A stretch of 46,554 bases of DNA from contig JACOSX010000110.1 of assembly GCA_016178625.1 (NCBI GenBank), positions 1 to 46,554 of the forward strand, given 5' to 3'. The notes beneath the pieces are model-generated. The model saw only the letters and a program-made list of their open reading frames with translations. It did no database searches and was not told the DNA's origin. Source of the DNA: Ignavibacteria bacterium (GTDB taxonomy: Bacteria > Bacteroidota > Ignavibacteria > UBA10030 > SZUA-254). Each line of letters begins with the position of its first letter. Within the stretch, counting starts at the first letter, position 1. Below are positions 17,906-27,086 of the stretch, piece after piece. The position numbers and the translations under genes were made by a program.

Positions 17906-18562
17906 TCAATTGAGGAAATGATGATTCCGTATTTCGATCGAGTGGTGAATCTCAACAACCGCGTAGTAACCGTTTACAGCGGGTCCACAGTTAACAATCT
18001 TACTTTTTTCCAAGGAGTCCTGTCCTCGTGCTTCATGAATATGACCACAGATAACCACATCGGGTTGTTTTTCTTCGATAATCTCGCGGACAGCTGTGCT
18101 TCCAACATGAATGCCCAAGTGAATAATATCCACTCGCGTACCATACGGCGGAGCGTGAGGGACAAAGACTTTCACCCGGCATTGTTCCACATCCTGAAAT
18201 CCTTGTTTACTTCTCATCAAGATTTCTTCCTCTGAGATTTCATACGGTGTATGCAATCGTGAATACGGCGCAGCCGAGACTCCAAAGAACCCGACATCAC
18301 CTTGCGAAATCCCACAACCATTGATCGACACACCAAGAGAAGAAAATAATTCATCGTGTTGTGGTAGGTCCATATTACCTGCAACACATAAGACGAGCGG
18401 AGAAAGCGATTGGAATTTCTTAATCGCCCCTTCTGCTTCCTTCATCGAACCAACATTTGTCAGATCCCCACCTACGACGACAATATTTGGGTTCTCTTTC
18501 TTAACAATCTCTTCAGCCTGTCTATATGAACCGTGTATGTCGGTGAGAGCGAGAATTTTCAT
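17906..18562 (-). CDS. Calcineurin-like metallophosphoesterase
   Basis: A 218-residue binuclear metal phosphoesterase. Metal-ligand motifs are LALTDIHGSY (D and H near residues 7-9), VVVGGDLTN near 36, CVAGNMDLP near 62 (the GNxD form), FVPHAPPYGT near 134 and ICGHIHEARG near 176. The family acts on diverse phosphoesters; short cytosolic members like this are often annotated as YfcE-like or uncharacterised, and the substrate cannot be predicted. I chose the ATG at 18562 (MKILALTDIHG) because the first strand begins there. An in-frame start at 18649 would add 29 residues of poor fit. Confidence 0.88.
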   Translation of the reverse strand: MKILALTDIHGSYRQAEEIVKKENPNIVVVGGDLTNVGSMKEAEGAIKKFQSLSPLVLCVAGNMDLPQHDELFSSLGVSINGCGISQGDVGFFGVSAAPYSRLHTPYEISEEEILMRSKQGFQDVEQCRVKVFVPHAPPYGTRVDIIHLGIHVGSTAVREIIEEKQPDVVICGHIHEARGQDSLEKSKIVNCGPAVNGYYAVVEIHHSIEIRNHHFLN

Positions 18563-18782
18563 ATCGTATTGTAATTGTTCTCCAAATAATTTAACTTCTT
18601 CTAAATAGAAATCAAGAACACATGAGAAGAGTACGTGAAAGGATGCCAATCCGTTCCTATAGATTTCAGCTTAAGACGGAAGGATTCAACCACACATTTC
18701 GTGAGCTATTGACTTCCAGGATATTTCTCCATTCGTCTTTCGATTCCATCCATTAGTTGTAGCATACGCCCGCTGGCAATGT

Positions 18783-20627
18783 TCACTTCTCCCTCAACGA
18801 AATTGGCGGCAGATATAATCCCTTCAATTCTCTCTTCCACACTGCCCCGGTTGTGCGTCGTGTGGGGAAATCAGTGAAGTGGTATTCATACACAAGTGCG
18901 CGAATATATCGCGGCGGGCTTCCTGGAAATGGATTTCCCTCAAGAAGGTCAAGTACCTCAGGGGAGCCTTGTAGCAGCCTCACACACAAGTTGACAAACC
19001 ACGGACTACGTTCATAACTTCCCAGCGCCGCAAACCACATTTGCCAATCGAGGCGTGGCTGGTGCGGTGCGACCCACTGCGATGCTCGATTTACATCACC
19101 CGGTTTATATTTGAATCCGTACTCTAACCACCTTTTCCCGTCCGCGCTTCCCTCGATAATGATTTCGGGACGTGGGTCCGTCATGACCGCGAATAAACCA
19201 TAGTGGTTCACAATGCAGAAGGGTGCACACCAGCGAGCAAGAGTACTGAGAGGCTCTGAAACGTCCTCTCGTTGCAAGAAAAGTCTTACAAATTGATACC
19301 CATTCAGGATAATAACCACAGCAGTTATAGCCGTAATGACAACGTGACTGAACCGTGATCGCTGTAAAATCTGTCGATCACTGCCCCATAATCGAATTGG
19401 TAGGGCTCTTTTCACCATCTCATCATCAAGGAGTAATACGCAAAGCAGAATTGCCGACAGATTAAAGAAGGTATAATTTCCAGTAACGATGATAAGAAGC
19501 ATGAAGGTCGTAAAGATAGCGAAGGCGATCAAGCGTAATCGTCGAGGCGCAACAATGAGAAATGGAATTACCAATTCGATGACGAACATGAGTGCACACG
19601 ATGCTGTATGAAACCATATCGGGAGTTGATGCACGTACCAAGCGATTGGCGTGGGCAGAGGTTGCGTCTCGTAATGAAAGGTGAGTGTTGTGAGATCATG
19701 CCACGACGGATCGCCGCTTGCAAGCTTAACAACTCCGGAAAAGAACATCAACCGGAAGAGTAACAATCGAAAGAGCAATAGGATCATTTTCGAAGGTTGT
19801 GGCTCGTGGGAAAGTTTTGGAAGAAGTTGTGCCGGTGTAAGAAAGATTGTGAGAAACCCTATCTCGAGGAGGAGAATGTCCCACTGAAATGACAAGAACG
19901 TTTGCCCCGCAACAAAAAGCGACAAATAAAAGATCCACAGCAACACCGAGATGATTCTTGGTGCAATGCCAACCACGAGAACTAATGACAGCGCTGCTCC
20001 CCCCCAGCATAAGAATTGAAGAAACGCATCACTCGAACTAAACCATACCAACGTTGGGAACTCCCGGTAACGCTCTACTCCTGTTTGATGTGCAATCAAC
20101 TGTAGGAAATTTTCAATGGGTACAATGCCATTCTTCCCGATGAGCCCAAGGACTTGTGTCCCGAGCGAGAAGAACGCGATGAAATAGATTACCCCGACTA
20201 ACCGGAGGAAGATCCACCGTGTGAGAACGTATGAGGCTGGACCCACATGCGCTCCCCAGAGAAAGCGCGTCAGTGTATAAGCACCATCGCGGTGTTGTGC
20301 GATGAAACGATATGTCCATTCGCAGACAGACGCGACCCCAGGTATTGATTCATACACCCAAAGGATCCATCGCTTGCCAGGGGTGGAGGAAAGTGTCCGA
20401 AGAACTGCATGCGCTCCAGAAAGTACTTTGCCATCATCCTCTATGAATTGTACCGATTTGGCAAAATTCTCCTTCGGGATTTGAGGGAACCGATCAGCGG
20501 CTTTTTGATATGGAGCGTATTCCACATGGTCGCCTGTGATCTGTTTCCACCGATCGATCCAGATGCGACAAAAGCTGCAGTCACCATCATAGATGAGTGA
20601 CGGTTTTCTTGATGACTGATCGTTCAT
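18783..20627 (-). CDS. DCC thiol-disulfide domain fused to a lipase maturation factor (LMF) membrane domain
   Basis: A 614-residue fusion. Residues 1-120 are a DCC-family (DUF393) thioredoxin-like domain with the signature YDGDCSFC at 13-20, giving a CxxC pair (C17, C20). The remainder, with about eight membrane helices and a C-terminal soluble part, matches the lipase maturation factor family: QWDILLLEIGFLTIF, LLFRLMFFSGVVKLASGD, PSWHDLTTLTFHYETQPLPT, and the C-terminal RYIRALVYEYHFTD with WKRELKGLYLPP. Vertebrate LMF1 helps dimeric lipases fold in the ER; the bacterial role is unknown. A domain that can exchange disulfides joined to a folding factor suggests oxidative folding of exported proteins. 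It starts by ATGA overlap with the preceding flavoprotein gene. Confidence 0.9.
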   Translation of the reverse strand: MNDQSSRKPSLIYDGDCSFCRIWIDRWKQITGDHVEYAPYQKAADRFPQIPKENFAKSVQFIEDDGKVLSGAHAVLRTLSSTPGKRWILWVYESIPGVASVCEWTYRFIAQHRDGAYTLTRFLWGAHVGPASYVLTRWIFLRLVGVIYFIAFFSLGTQVLGLIGKNGIVPIENFLQLIAHQTGVERYREFPTLVWFSSSDAFLQFLCWGGAALSLVLVVGIAPRIISVLLWIFYLSLFVAGQTFLSFQWDILLLEIGFLTIFLTPAQLLPKLSHEPQPSKMILLLFRLLLFRLMFFSGVVKLASGDPSWHDLTTLTFHYETQPLPTPIAWYVHQLPIWFHTASCALMFVIELVIPFLIVAPRRLRLIAFAIFTTFMLLIIVTGNYTFFNLSAILLCVLLLDDEMVKRALPIRLWGSDRQILQRSRFSHVVITAITAVVIILNGYQFVRLFLQREDVSEPLSTLARWCAPFCIVNHYGLFAVMTDPRPEIIIEGSADGKRWLEYGFKYKPGDVNRASQWVAPHQPRLDWQMWFAALGSYERSPWFVNLCVRLLQGSPEVLDLLEGNPFPGSPPRYIRALVYEYHFTDFPTRRTTGAVWKRELKGLYLPPISLREK

Positions 20628-21778
20628 CGTTGGTGTAGAAGTCTCACGTAATTTTTTGGGTTGAATAACATTTCGTGATACGTTCGCTCGCCTGTCACCA
20701 CGGTGACCATAGCCTCACACAATCGCGAACCATAGTTACGGAATAGCCATGTGCGCATCGAGGAAAAATCGTAGAGAAGCTTCGAGAGTATCGACGCGGC
20801 GCGTATCTCGGGAAGGATAAATTTCTTTAATGCTGATGTGTAGATTCGACTGACGAGCGCTTGATCGAAATTCCCTTCAATGAGGGCGCCCGCGGCGAGC
20901 TGCCCGCTTTTGATCGCGAAGGTAATCCCCTCCGCAGTCACTGGATCGACGAAACCCGCCGCATCTCCGACCAACAGGACACGGTTTTTCACGAAGCTAT
21001 CCTTCCGCGGGCTCAGGGGAATCATGAAGCCGTGTCTTTCAGTGCGCGTGATGTCGGTAAGCCCTGTTATCATGAAATACTCTTTGATGTACTCATTGAG
21101 ATTGGCCGACCCTCTTCTTGTCGTTAATACCCCAACAGACAGATGATCACCTTTCGGGAAAATCCAGGCATATCCCTGAGGGACAATACCGAAATCGAAT
21201 CGTGCGGCGATGTTGAATCTTTGCAATATTTCTTGAGAGACAGAGACTTCGTACTCCAGAGCAGGTACGACTCTACGGTTTTCTTTCCATCCACATTTCT
21301 TGGCGACAATACTTGTCACACCATCTGCGGCGATAACAAATTTCGCAGAGATGTTTCCTTGAGTGGTCGTCAATGTGACCGAGTGGCGGTCTTGAGTTAC
21401 ATCCAGCACTTCACATTCTGCGAGAACAACCGCTCCGTCATCACGGGCAGTGTGTAGCAGGAGTAAGTCAAAGTCTTCCCGCATCGTCATAGTAATTATT
21501 GCTTCATGCCGCATCGCACGAAAATGAAGATCGGTGTCGTGCAGATGCAACTCTGCCACAGAACAGTTCTGCTTCACTACGCGATCGATATTCACAGGGA
21601 GAAGATTTCTCGCTCTCCGCACAACGCCACCGCCGCACGTTTTGTAGCGCGGCAGCGAAGCTTTCTCAACGATGAGGACGTTGAAGCCCTCTTTCGCCAA
21701 AGCGAGTGCTGCCGAGGAACCCGCAGGTCCGGAGCCGACGATGGCAGCGTCAAAATGATTTCCGGAAAATGAAACCAT
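20624..21778 (-). CDS. Geranylgeranyl reductase-family FAD-dependent oxidoreductase
   Basis: A flavoprotein of the GGR group, whose members hydrogenate isoprenoid chains of lipids, chlorophyll precursors or menaquinone. From the ATG at 21778 it has 384 residues: FAD dinucleotide loop AAIVGSGPAGSSAALALAKE at about 11-30, the GGR-type KTCGGGVVRRA segment near 46, FVIAADGVTS, FPKGDHLSVGV, and the second FAD motif VLLVGDAAGFVDPVTAEGI. The start at 21778 has a GGGGA ribosome site seven bases upstream. An in-frame ATG at 21871 would add 31 residues with no such site. It overlaps the DCC-LMF gene by 4 nt, so the two are probably co-translated. The substrate is unknown; menaquinone is a reasonable candidate. 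Confidence 0.88.
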   Translation of the reverse strand: MVSFSGNHFDAAIVGSGPAGSSAALALAKEGFNVLIVEKASLPRYKTCGGGVVRRARNLLPVNIDRVVKQNCSVAELHLHDTDLHFRAMRHEAIITMTMREDFDLLLLHTARDDGAVVLAECEVLDVTQDRHSVTLTTTQGNISAKFVIAADGVTSIVAKKCGWKENRRVVPALEYEVSVSQEILQRFNIAARFDFGIVPQGYAWIFPKGDHLSVGVLTTRRGSANLNEYIKEYFMITGLTDITRTERHGFMIPLSPRKDSFVKNRVLLVGDAAGFVDPVTAEGITFAIKSGQLAAGALIEGNFDQALVSRIYTSALKKFILPEIRAASILSKLLYDFSSMRTWLFRNYGSRLCEAMVTVVTGERTYHEMLFNPKNYVRLLHQR

Positions 21779-21889
21779 CTGGTTGTCCCCGATACTTCTA
21801 CAGTTGCATACAAAGCTTTTCAACCACTTTACTGGAAAGTTCCCTCCTTTGATTCTTTCACCTTCCTGCATTTGAGGAAAATAATAGTA

Positions 21890-24800
21890 TCATTCACGAT
21901 CTTTATGAACGAAGATTTCCTCTAATCTCTTTTTCGCGTCGTGCAACCGCTCATTTGTGCCGTCACCCTGGCGTTGAGTGAACCTCAATTTCAACGCGCT
22001 GCCTTCTTGTTGTAGCCGGACATCCTTCTTCCCATCAACCGCGACCTTTTTCATGATCTGCTGGAATGGCGCGCCTGCATCATCATGCTCACCGTAGAAC
22101 TGCTTGTTCGATTGATCAGGCAGCGTAATCGAGAGCGCGTTTCCTTTAAGCTCCACCTTCTGAAATCCGGCCCTCGCCGCAAGGAGTCGCAGCTCGACAA
22201 GCTGAAACAAATTTTCCACTTCCCCCGGATATTCGCCGAAACGGTCCTGCAACTCCGCACGCATGCTGCCGAGTTCATCTTCCGTCGTAGCCTTATAGAG
22301 CTTACGATACACATCGAGCCGCTCAGAGTCGGATTCGATGTAGAAGTCCGGGATGAGAGCCTCAATATCTGAGTCGATGACAGCCTCGGTGGATGGGCGA
22401 TGTACGATGTGCGATGTAGGTTGCTGAGATTGAAAGACGTCGCTGAATTCCTCCTGCCTCAGCTCGGCCACTGCTTCCTGGACGATCCGCTCGTACATCT
22501 CGAAGCCCATCTCCATGATGAACCCAGATTGCTCGCCGCCCAGAAGATTGCCCGCCCCGCGAATCTCAAGATCGCGCATGGCAAGGTTGAAGCCAGAGCC
22601 AAGCTCCGTGAATTCTTCGATAGCTTGCAGACGGCGCAGTGTAGCCTTTGGCATTACACTGAGAGGCGGCACAAGGAGATAGGCATACGCTTGCATATTT
22701 GACCTGCCGACACGGCCGCGCAACTGGTATAGTTCTGCCAATCCAAATCGGTCTGCGCGGTTGATAATGATCGTGTTGACGTTCGGGATGTCGAGGCCTG
22801 ACTCAATGATTTTCGTACACACAAGGACATCATATTGTTTCTCGAGAAATCCCAGCATCGTTTTTTCAAGCTGATGTCCCGTCATCTGTCCGTGGGCAAC
22901 GTGCACCTTCGCTTCAGGCACGTTCGCTTTTACCTGATCGGCAATCGCATCGATATTGTTGACGCGGTCGTGCACGAAGTAGACCTGACCGCCGCGGTGG
23001 AGTTCCCTCATGATCGCCTCGCGAATGACTTGCCATTGCAGGCGGTGAAGGCTATGATCGGCAGCGATTATTTCCGTTAGGATCGGCAGCCGGTTGCGCG
23101 GCGGTGTTGCGATGAGGGAGAGATCACGAGCACCGATCAGCGAGAAGTGCAACGTCCGCGGGATGGGCGTTGCAGTTAATGTCAGCGTATCCACGGTTGC
23201 TTTCAATTGCCGCAATTTTTCCTTCGCGGCAACACCGAAACGATGCTCTTCGTCGATGACCAACAGACCGAGGTCTTTCACGATAATGTCTTTCGAGAGG
23301 AGTCGGTGGGTTCCGATGATGATATCGATGGATCCTTTCGCAAGATCATCAACAATTTGTTTTTGTTCCTTCATCGATTTAAAGCGCGTAATGTTCTCGA
23401 CCCGCGTTGTGTATCGAGAGAGACGATCCTGGAAGGTGTTGTAATGTTGGATCGCAAGGATGGTTGTCGGCACGAGCAGCGCGACTTGCTTTCCGTCCAT
23501 CACAGCTTTGAAGGCAGCGCGGAGTGCAACCTCCGTCTTCCCGAATCCGACATCACCACAGATGAGCCGGTCCATCGGGGCGGGACTCTCCATGTCGTGT
23601 TTTACTTCGAGCGTTGCAGTCGCCTGGTCGATCGTATCTTCGTACATGAACGAGGCTTCAAGCTCTTTCTGCCAGTGCGTATCCGGAGAGAATGTGAAGC
23701 CCTTATCGTGTTTCCTTCTCGCGTACAACGCGATGATATCTCGCGCGATATCTTTGATACGACGTTTAGCTTTTGCCTTCGTGCGCTCCCAATCTGCTGC
23801 ACCGAGTTTGTTGAGCTTCGGGACATGTCCCTCTTGTGAAGAGTACTTCTGCACGCGGTTGATGAAGTTGAGATTCACATACAACACATCATTCTCAAGG
23901 AAAACGAGTTTCATCACCTCCTGCTCGACCCCACCGACCTTAATCTTGGAGAGACCTGTGAAGGTTCCGATTCCATGATCGATGTGAACAACATAATCGC
24001 CGCGTTTGAGTTGCTGCAACTCCTTTTGTGAGAAACCCTTGAAGCGGCGTCGTTTCAGCATTCCTCGGCGTTTCAGTCTGCCGAAGATTTGATGTTCAGT
24101 GAAGACGGCAAGGCGCGCCGGTTGGAACATAAATCCCAAATGGACGGATTCGCTGATGATTTCGTACCTGATGGCAGATGGTATGTGACTTGAGGTTTCT
24201 GATTGTGGTTCACCGACGCGAGTCTTCTCTTCTTCCACAATCTTCGACTTCGAATCTCCTACCTCTTCCGGACTGGTTATGACGTCCTCAATCAATTCCC
24301 TTAATCGAATTGCTCCATCCTTCGTATCACACGTGAGATAGATTTTGTATTCCTCACCGGAGAGTTTCCGGAGTGTTTCGACAAGCACATTGATACTGCC
24401 GTTGAATGCCGGCTGTGAGAGAGAATTAAAATTGGTGCTGCTGTTTACGTTCTTAATTTTGGACGTGCCGGTTCCAAAACTGGAACTGATGATCATGAGA
24501 AATTGTGCCCCACGGCGATATGTCTCGTCATACGTGAAGGGGGTTGATGTCGTTACCATCGCGAGTTCATCGATCTCACGCTTTATCATTGCCGGTTCAT
24601 CGAGGATGACGATTGCATCGTTCTGGAGATAGTCGAGCAGAGACGCAGTACGTACATGATGCTCTCGTTCTCCATTCTGATCGTGCTCATCGGAACCAGT
24701 GGATTCTTTGATGAGAGAGGGAATAATACTCGCCGACTCCAATTCGCGGATCGAGCGTTGAGAGAGTACATCAAATTCTCGGATGGATTCGACCGTGTCG

Positions 24801-25405
24801 CCCCAGAACTCAAGCCGAAGAGGGTTTTCTCCAACATACGGGAACACATCGACAATGCCGCCGCGGACGGCAATATCCCCATAGCTTTCGACGAATTCTT
24901 TTCTGATGAAGCCAAGCTCTGTCAGATGGTCAATCAATGATTGAAAATTGTGCTCTGCGTTTGCCCTCAGCTCGATGACGGTTTGCGCGAACTGCCGAGG
25001 AGGCGGTACCATCTCAACAATCGAATGAGGAGATGCGATCACGACGCACTTCATTCCTGAGGAGAGCGCTTTGAGCGTTTCGACTTGCGCAATGGTTGAT
25101 GTCATATCCAATCCTCCTTCGGCGGACGTCTGATGCATAGGTCTCGCACCAAATAAGCGCACACTGGCTTCCCCCATCAGAAGGGCACAATCATCGCGAA
25201 GCTTTTCAGCTTTGTCTTCATCCGAGGCAATCAATAACACTTGAGCCTGTCGTTTGTCAAACACTTTTGCCACGACAAATGCGAGCAGTGAGCCAGCGAC
25301 ACCGATGAGTGCAAGTGGGGCATCCGGTGAGAGACATCGTAACTGCTCGAAAAGTTCAGTAAATGTATCGGAACGATATATTTCGTCTTGTAACGCGTTT
25401 ATCAT
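21890..25405 (-). CDS. mfd: Transcription-repair coupling factor Mfd
   Basis: ATP-driven translocase that removes RNA polymerase stalled at DNA damage and recruits UvrA. From the ATG at 25405 it has 1171 residues: a UvrB-like N-terminal module (YGDIAVRGGIVDVFPY), a linker, the RNA polymerase-interacting domain (about 469-531, VVHIDHGIGTFTGLSKIKVG), the RecG-like motor with Walker A GDVGFGKTE near 626, DEEH near 718, TLTATPIPRT and GRVGRSNMQAYAYLLVP, and the C-terminal UvrA-binding-like domain. The stretch between D3 and the RID contains a polar insertion of about 30 residues. A longer reading to 25612 would run into arfB on the other strand and encodes an unlikely N-terminus. Confidence 0.97.
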   Translation of the reverse strand: MINALQDEIYRSDTFTELFEQLRCLSPDAPLALIGVAGSLLAFVVAKVFDKRQAQVLLIASDEDKAEKLRDDCALLMGEASVRLFGARPMHQTSAEGGLDMTSTIAQVETLKALSSGMKCVVIASPHSIVEMVPPPRQFAQTVIELRANAEHNFQSLIDHLTELGFIRKEFVESYGDIAVRGGIVDVFPYVGENPLRLEFWGDTVESIREFDVLSQRSIRELESASIIPSLIKESTGSDEHDQNGEREHHVRTASLLDYLQNDAIVILDEPAMIKREIDELAMVTTSTPFTYDETYRRGAQFLMIISSSFGTGTSKIKNVNSSTNFNSLSQPAFNGSINVLVETLRKLSGEEYKIYLTCDTKDGAIRLRELIEDVITSPEEVGDSKSKIVEEEKTRVGEPQSETSSHIPSAIRYEIISESVHLGFMFQPARLAVFTEHQIFGRLKRRGMLKRRRFKGFSQKELQQLKRGDYVVHIDHGIGTFTGLSKIKVGGVEQEVMKLVFLENDVLYVNLNFINRVQKYSSQEGHVPKLNKLGAADWERTKAKAKRRIKDIARDIIALYARRKHDKGFTFSPDTHWQKELEASFMYEDTIDQATATLEVKHDMESPAPMDRLICGDVGFGKTEVALRAAFKAVMDGKQVALLVPTTILAIQHYNTFQDRLSRYTTRVENITRFKSMKEQKQIVDDLAKGSIDIIIGTHRLLSKDIIVKDLGLLVIDEEHRFGVAAKEKLRQLKATVDTLTLTATPIPRTLHFSLIGARDLSLIATPPRNRLPILTEIIAADHSLHRLQWQVIREAIMRELHRGGQVYFVHDRVNNIDAIADQVKANVPEAKVHVAHGQMTGHQLEKTMLGFLEKQYDVLVCTKIIESGLDIPNVNTIIINRADRFGLAELYQLRGRVGRSNMQAYAYLLVPPLSVMPKATLRRLQAIEEFTELGSGFNLAMRDLEIRGAGNLLGGEQSGFIMEMGFEMYERIVQEAVAELRQEEFSDVFQSQQPTSHIVHRPSTEAVIDSDIEALIPDFYIESDSERLDVYRKLYKATTEDELGSMRAELQDRFGEYPGEVENLFQLVELRLLAARAGFQKVELKGNALSITLPDQSNKQFYGEHDDAGAPFQQIMKKVAVDGKKDVRLQQEGSALKLRFTQRQGDGTNERLHDAKKRLEEIFVHKDRE

Positions 25406-25579
25406 GTTCTCTTTCAAATCATTCTTTACCCTTGCCGGCAACATAAATCTCCGGGCAGAAAACACCCCACCCCTACTCCCGCGACTGAGTCGGGAAGTAA
25501 GGGACACCGAAAAGTACCAAAAGGAGAACGCAATTGCAATTGTCGACAGCGGCACGATGAAGGAAGTCGCCGAATTTCG

Positions 25580-25585
25580 TATCTT
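25580..25585 (+). promoter_or_regulatory. Possible -10/-7 element upstream of arfB
   Basis: TATCTT followed by TA, eight bases before the arfB ATG, matching the first seven positions of the Bacteroidota -7 form TAnnTTTG. The upstream element is weak (ATGAAG 17 bases before). If used, transcription would start at or next to the ATG, giving a nearly leaderless message. Confidence 0.35.
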
Positions 25586-25593
25586 TACATTCG

Positions 25594-26019
25594 ATGGGCG
25601 ACGTAATAACAATAAACGAGTCTTTGGCTATCCCAAGATCCGAACTGACGTTCAAGTTCGCACGCAGTGGGGGACCAGGTGGTCAGAACGTGAACAAGGT
25701 GGAGACACGTGTTGAACTGTTGTTTGATGTTCAGAACTCACCGAGCCTCAACGACGAGCAGCGCGAGAACATTAAGGGACATCTAAAATCGCGGATCGAC
25801 ACGGAGGGAATGCTGCATGTGGTCGCCCAGACTTCCCGCAGCCAGTGGAAGAACCGCGAGGAAGCAGTCGAGCGTCTTACCGATCTCTTGCGCCGCGCGT
25901 TGAAGCCGCGAAAAAAACGGATTAAGACGAAGACCACGAGGGCGGCAAAGGAGAACCGGTTGGAAGGAAAGAAACATCGCAGTCAAATCAAACAAATGAG
26001 AAGATTTGAAAGAGAGTAG
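25594..26019 (+). CDS. arfB: Alternative ribosome-rescue factor ArfB (peptidyl-tRNA hydrolase, YaeJ/ICT1 type)
   Basis: Codon-independent peptidyl-tRNA hydrolase that frees ribosomes stalled without a stop codon. The 141 residues show the release-factor catalytic loop FARSGGPGGQNVNKVETRV with the GGQ triplet near residue 30. The highly basic C-terminal tail (about 105-141, rich in Lys and Arg) enters the empty mRNA channel. Length matches E. coli ArfB (140). No Shine-Dalgarno is visible; a TATCTT element lies eight bases upstream. It is divergent from mfd and converges on thyX, with a shared hairpin after its stop. Confidence 0.95.
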   Translation: MGDVITINESLAIPRSELTFKFARSGGPGGQNVNKVETRVELLFDVQNSPSLNDEQRENIKGHLKSRIDTEGMLHVVAQTSRSQWKNREEAVERLTDLLRRALKPRKKRIKTKTTRAAKENRLEGKKHRSQIKQMRRFERE

Positions 26020-26021
26020 AT

Positions 26022-26057
26022 AACCTTGCGGAGGTTTCAAACCTTCGCAAGGTTTTT
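26022..26057 (+). terminator. Rho-independent terminator of arfB, overlapping the thyX 3' end
   Basis: A 15-bp stem (AACCTTGCGGAGGTT paired with 26040-26054, one G-T pair) with a 3-nt loop TCA and a run of five T starting inside the stem at 26053. It begins three bases after the arfB stop. The loop is exactly the reverse complement of the thyX TGA stop codon, and the 3' arm encodes the last ThyX residues. The minus-strand side lacks a T-tract, so termination is predicted mainly for arfB. Confidence 0.8.
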
Positions 26058-26897
26058 CAACTTTTCCAAAAACTCATCCGCCTCGCGTCCCTTCAATCCT
26101 TTACACTCGAGACTTTCCTTCGTGATTTTCTGGACATCGAGCTGTTCAGTGATTACCTTTAGCTCAAGTCGCGAAAATCTTTCACCCTTCAACACATAAT
26201 CCTCGAACGCTTCCCATGCCATCGGCGCGACTTTCTTCGTGATCTCAGCCATGGCTTCACCATACACCTGGATCTCGTACTGCGCGTGTGCATCCATCCG
26301 TAACCGTAAGAAATGGAAAAGGTTGTGCAAATCGATCTTCCAGTACCACTCGGTGTAGAGTGAGAGCGGAAGGTTAATGCGCGCGAGTTCGCGTGCGATG
26401 TCATCCTCAAGCATCTTTTGATATTCGCCGTACAATTGAGTGTGTGATGAGGTCAAAATATCCAACACTTTCCGGCGCAACTCTGGCGGGACGTCTTCTT
26501 TACGCCTGCCTTGCTTGTTCCGGAGACTCTGATAATGGATCGCTTCATGCTCGGGGACGTAGAACTCGTCCTTCATAATTGAATACCGTCCGGAGTACTC
26601 ATTCACGTTTGCCGTACGATGCCTGATCCATTGCCGCGCGACGAAGATGGGAAGCTTCACGTGGAATTTTAGCTCTACCATTTCGAAGGGCGTGGTATGC
26701 ATGTGGCGCATCAGGTACCGGATGAGTCCGCGATCTTCGTTGACTGTTTTTGTTCCCTTACCATAGGAAACGCGTGCAGCCTGTACAATCGATTCATCTC
26801 CCCCCATGTAATCGATGAGCCTGACAAAGCCGGCATTGAGACACTTGAATTCCTTGTCTAAAATTTCTTCCGCTTGAGGATTAGTTACGTGAGCCAT
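26037..26897 (-). CDS. thyX: Flavin-dependent thymidylate synthase ThyX
   Basis: Makes dTMP from dUMP using methylene-tetrahydrofolate and reduced FAD, without dihydrofolate as product. The 286 residues carry the ThyX signature RHRTANVNEYSGR (R92-H-R, then S102 and R104), which binds FAD and dUMP, preceded by MRHMHTTPFE and followed by SLYTEWYWKIDLHNLFHFL and RMDAHAQYEIQ. The C-terminal extension of about 50 residues after the core is longer than in Thermotoga ThyX. No ThyA is seen in the window. The stop codon lies in the loop of the arfB terminator. Confidence 0.97.
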   Translation of the reverse strand: MAHVTNPQAEEILDKEFKCLNAGFVRLIDYMGGDESIVQAARVSYGKGTKTVNEDRGLIRYLMRHMHTTPFEMVELKFHVKLPIFVARQWIRHRTANVNEYSGRYSIMKDEFYVPEHEAIHYQSLRNKQGRRKEDVPPELRRKVLDILTSSHTQLYGEYQKMLEDDIARELARINLPLSLYTEWYWKIDLHNLFHFLRLRMDAHAQYEIQVYGEAMAEITKKVAPMAWEAFEDYVLKGERFSRLELKVITEQLDVQKITKESLECKGLKGREADEFLEKLKNLAKV

Positions 26898-27051
26898 GTG
26901 TCTATTCTTGAATTGGAGTGATTGCGAATCAATGTACGGAGAAGGGCGGAAAAAAGCCAGAAGAAGTTTCTTCGAGAGTTAGTTTGTGGTTGAGGCATGA
27001 GGATTGTTTTGTAATTTTTTTCTCGAATAGTCGCCCTGAAGATGACGCTCG

Positions 27052-27080
27052 TTGTATTTCGCCTCCACTTTCGTTATCTT
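27052..27080 (+). promoter_or_regulatory. Promoter of the oxidised-guanine repair operon
   Basis: TTGTAT (27052-27057), 17-nt spacer, TATCTT (27075-27080) followed by TT; equivalently TTG-N20-TATCTTTT. The -10 ends six bases before the ATG at 27087, so the predicted start site falls on or beside the start codon, implying a leaderless or nearly leaderless transcript. Confidence 0.5.
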
Positions 27081-27086
27081 TTCTCC

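Noticed and set aside
25406-25612. 69-residue N-terminal extension of Mfd
   Set aside because: It would overlap arfB on the other strand, and the conserved Mfd fold begins after the ATG at 25405.
25254-25715. Plus-strand frame of 153 codons upstream of arfB
   Set aside because: It is antisense to the mfd start and overlaps arfB in another frame; the composition is not protein-like.
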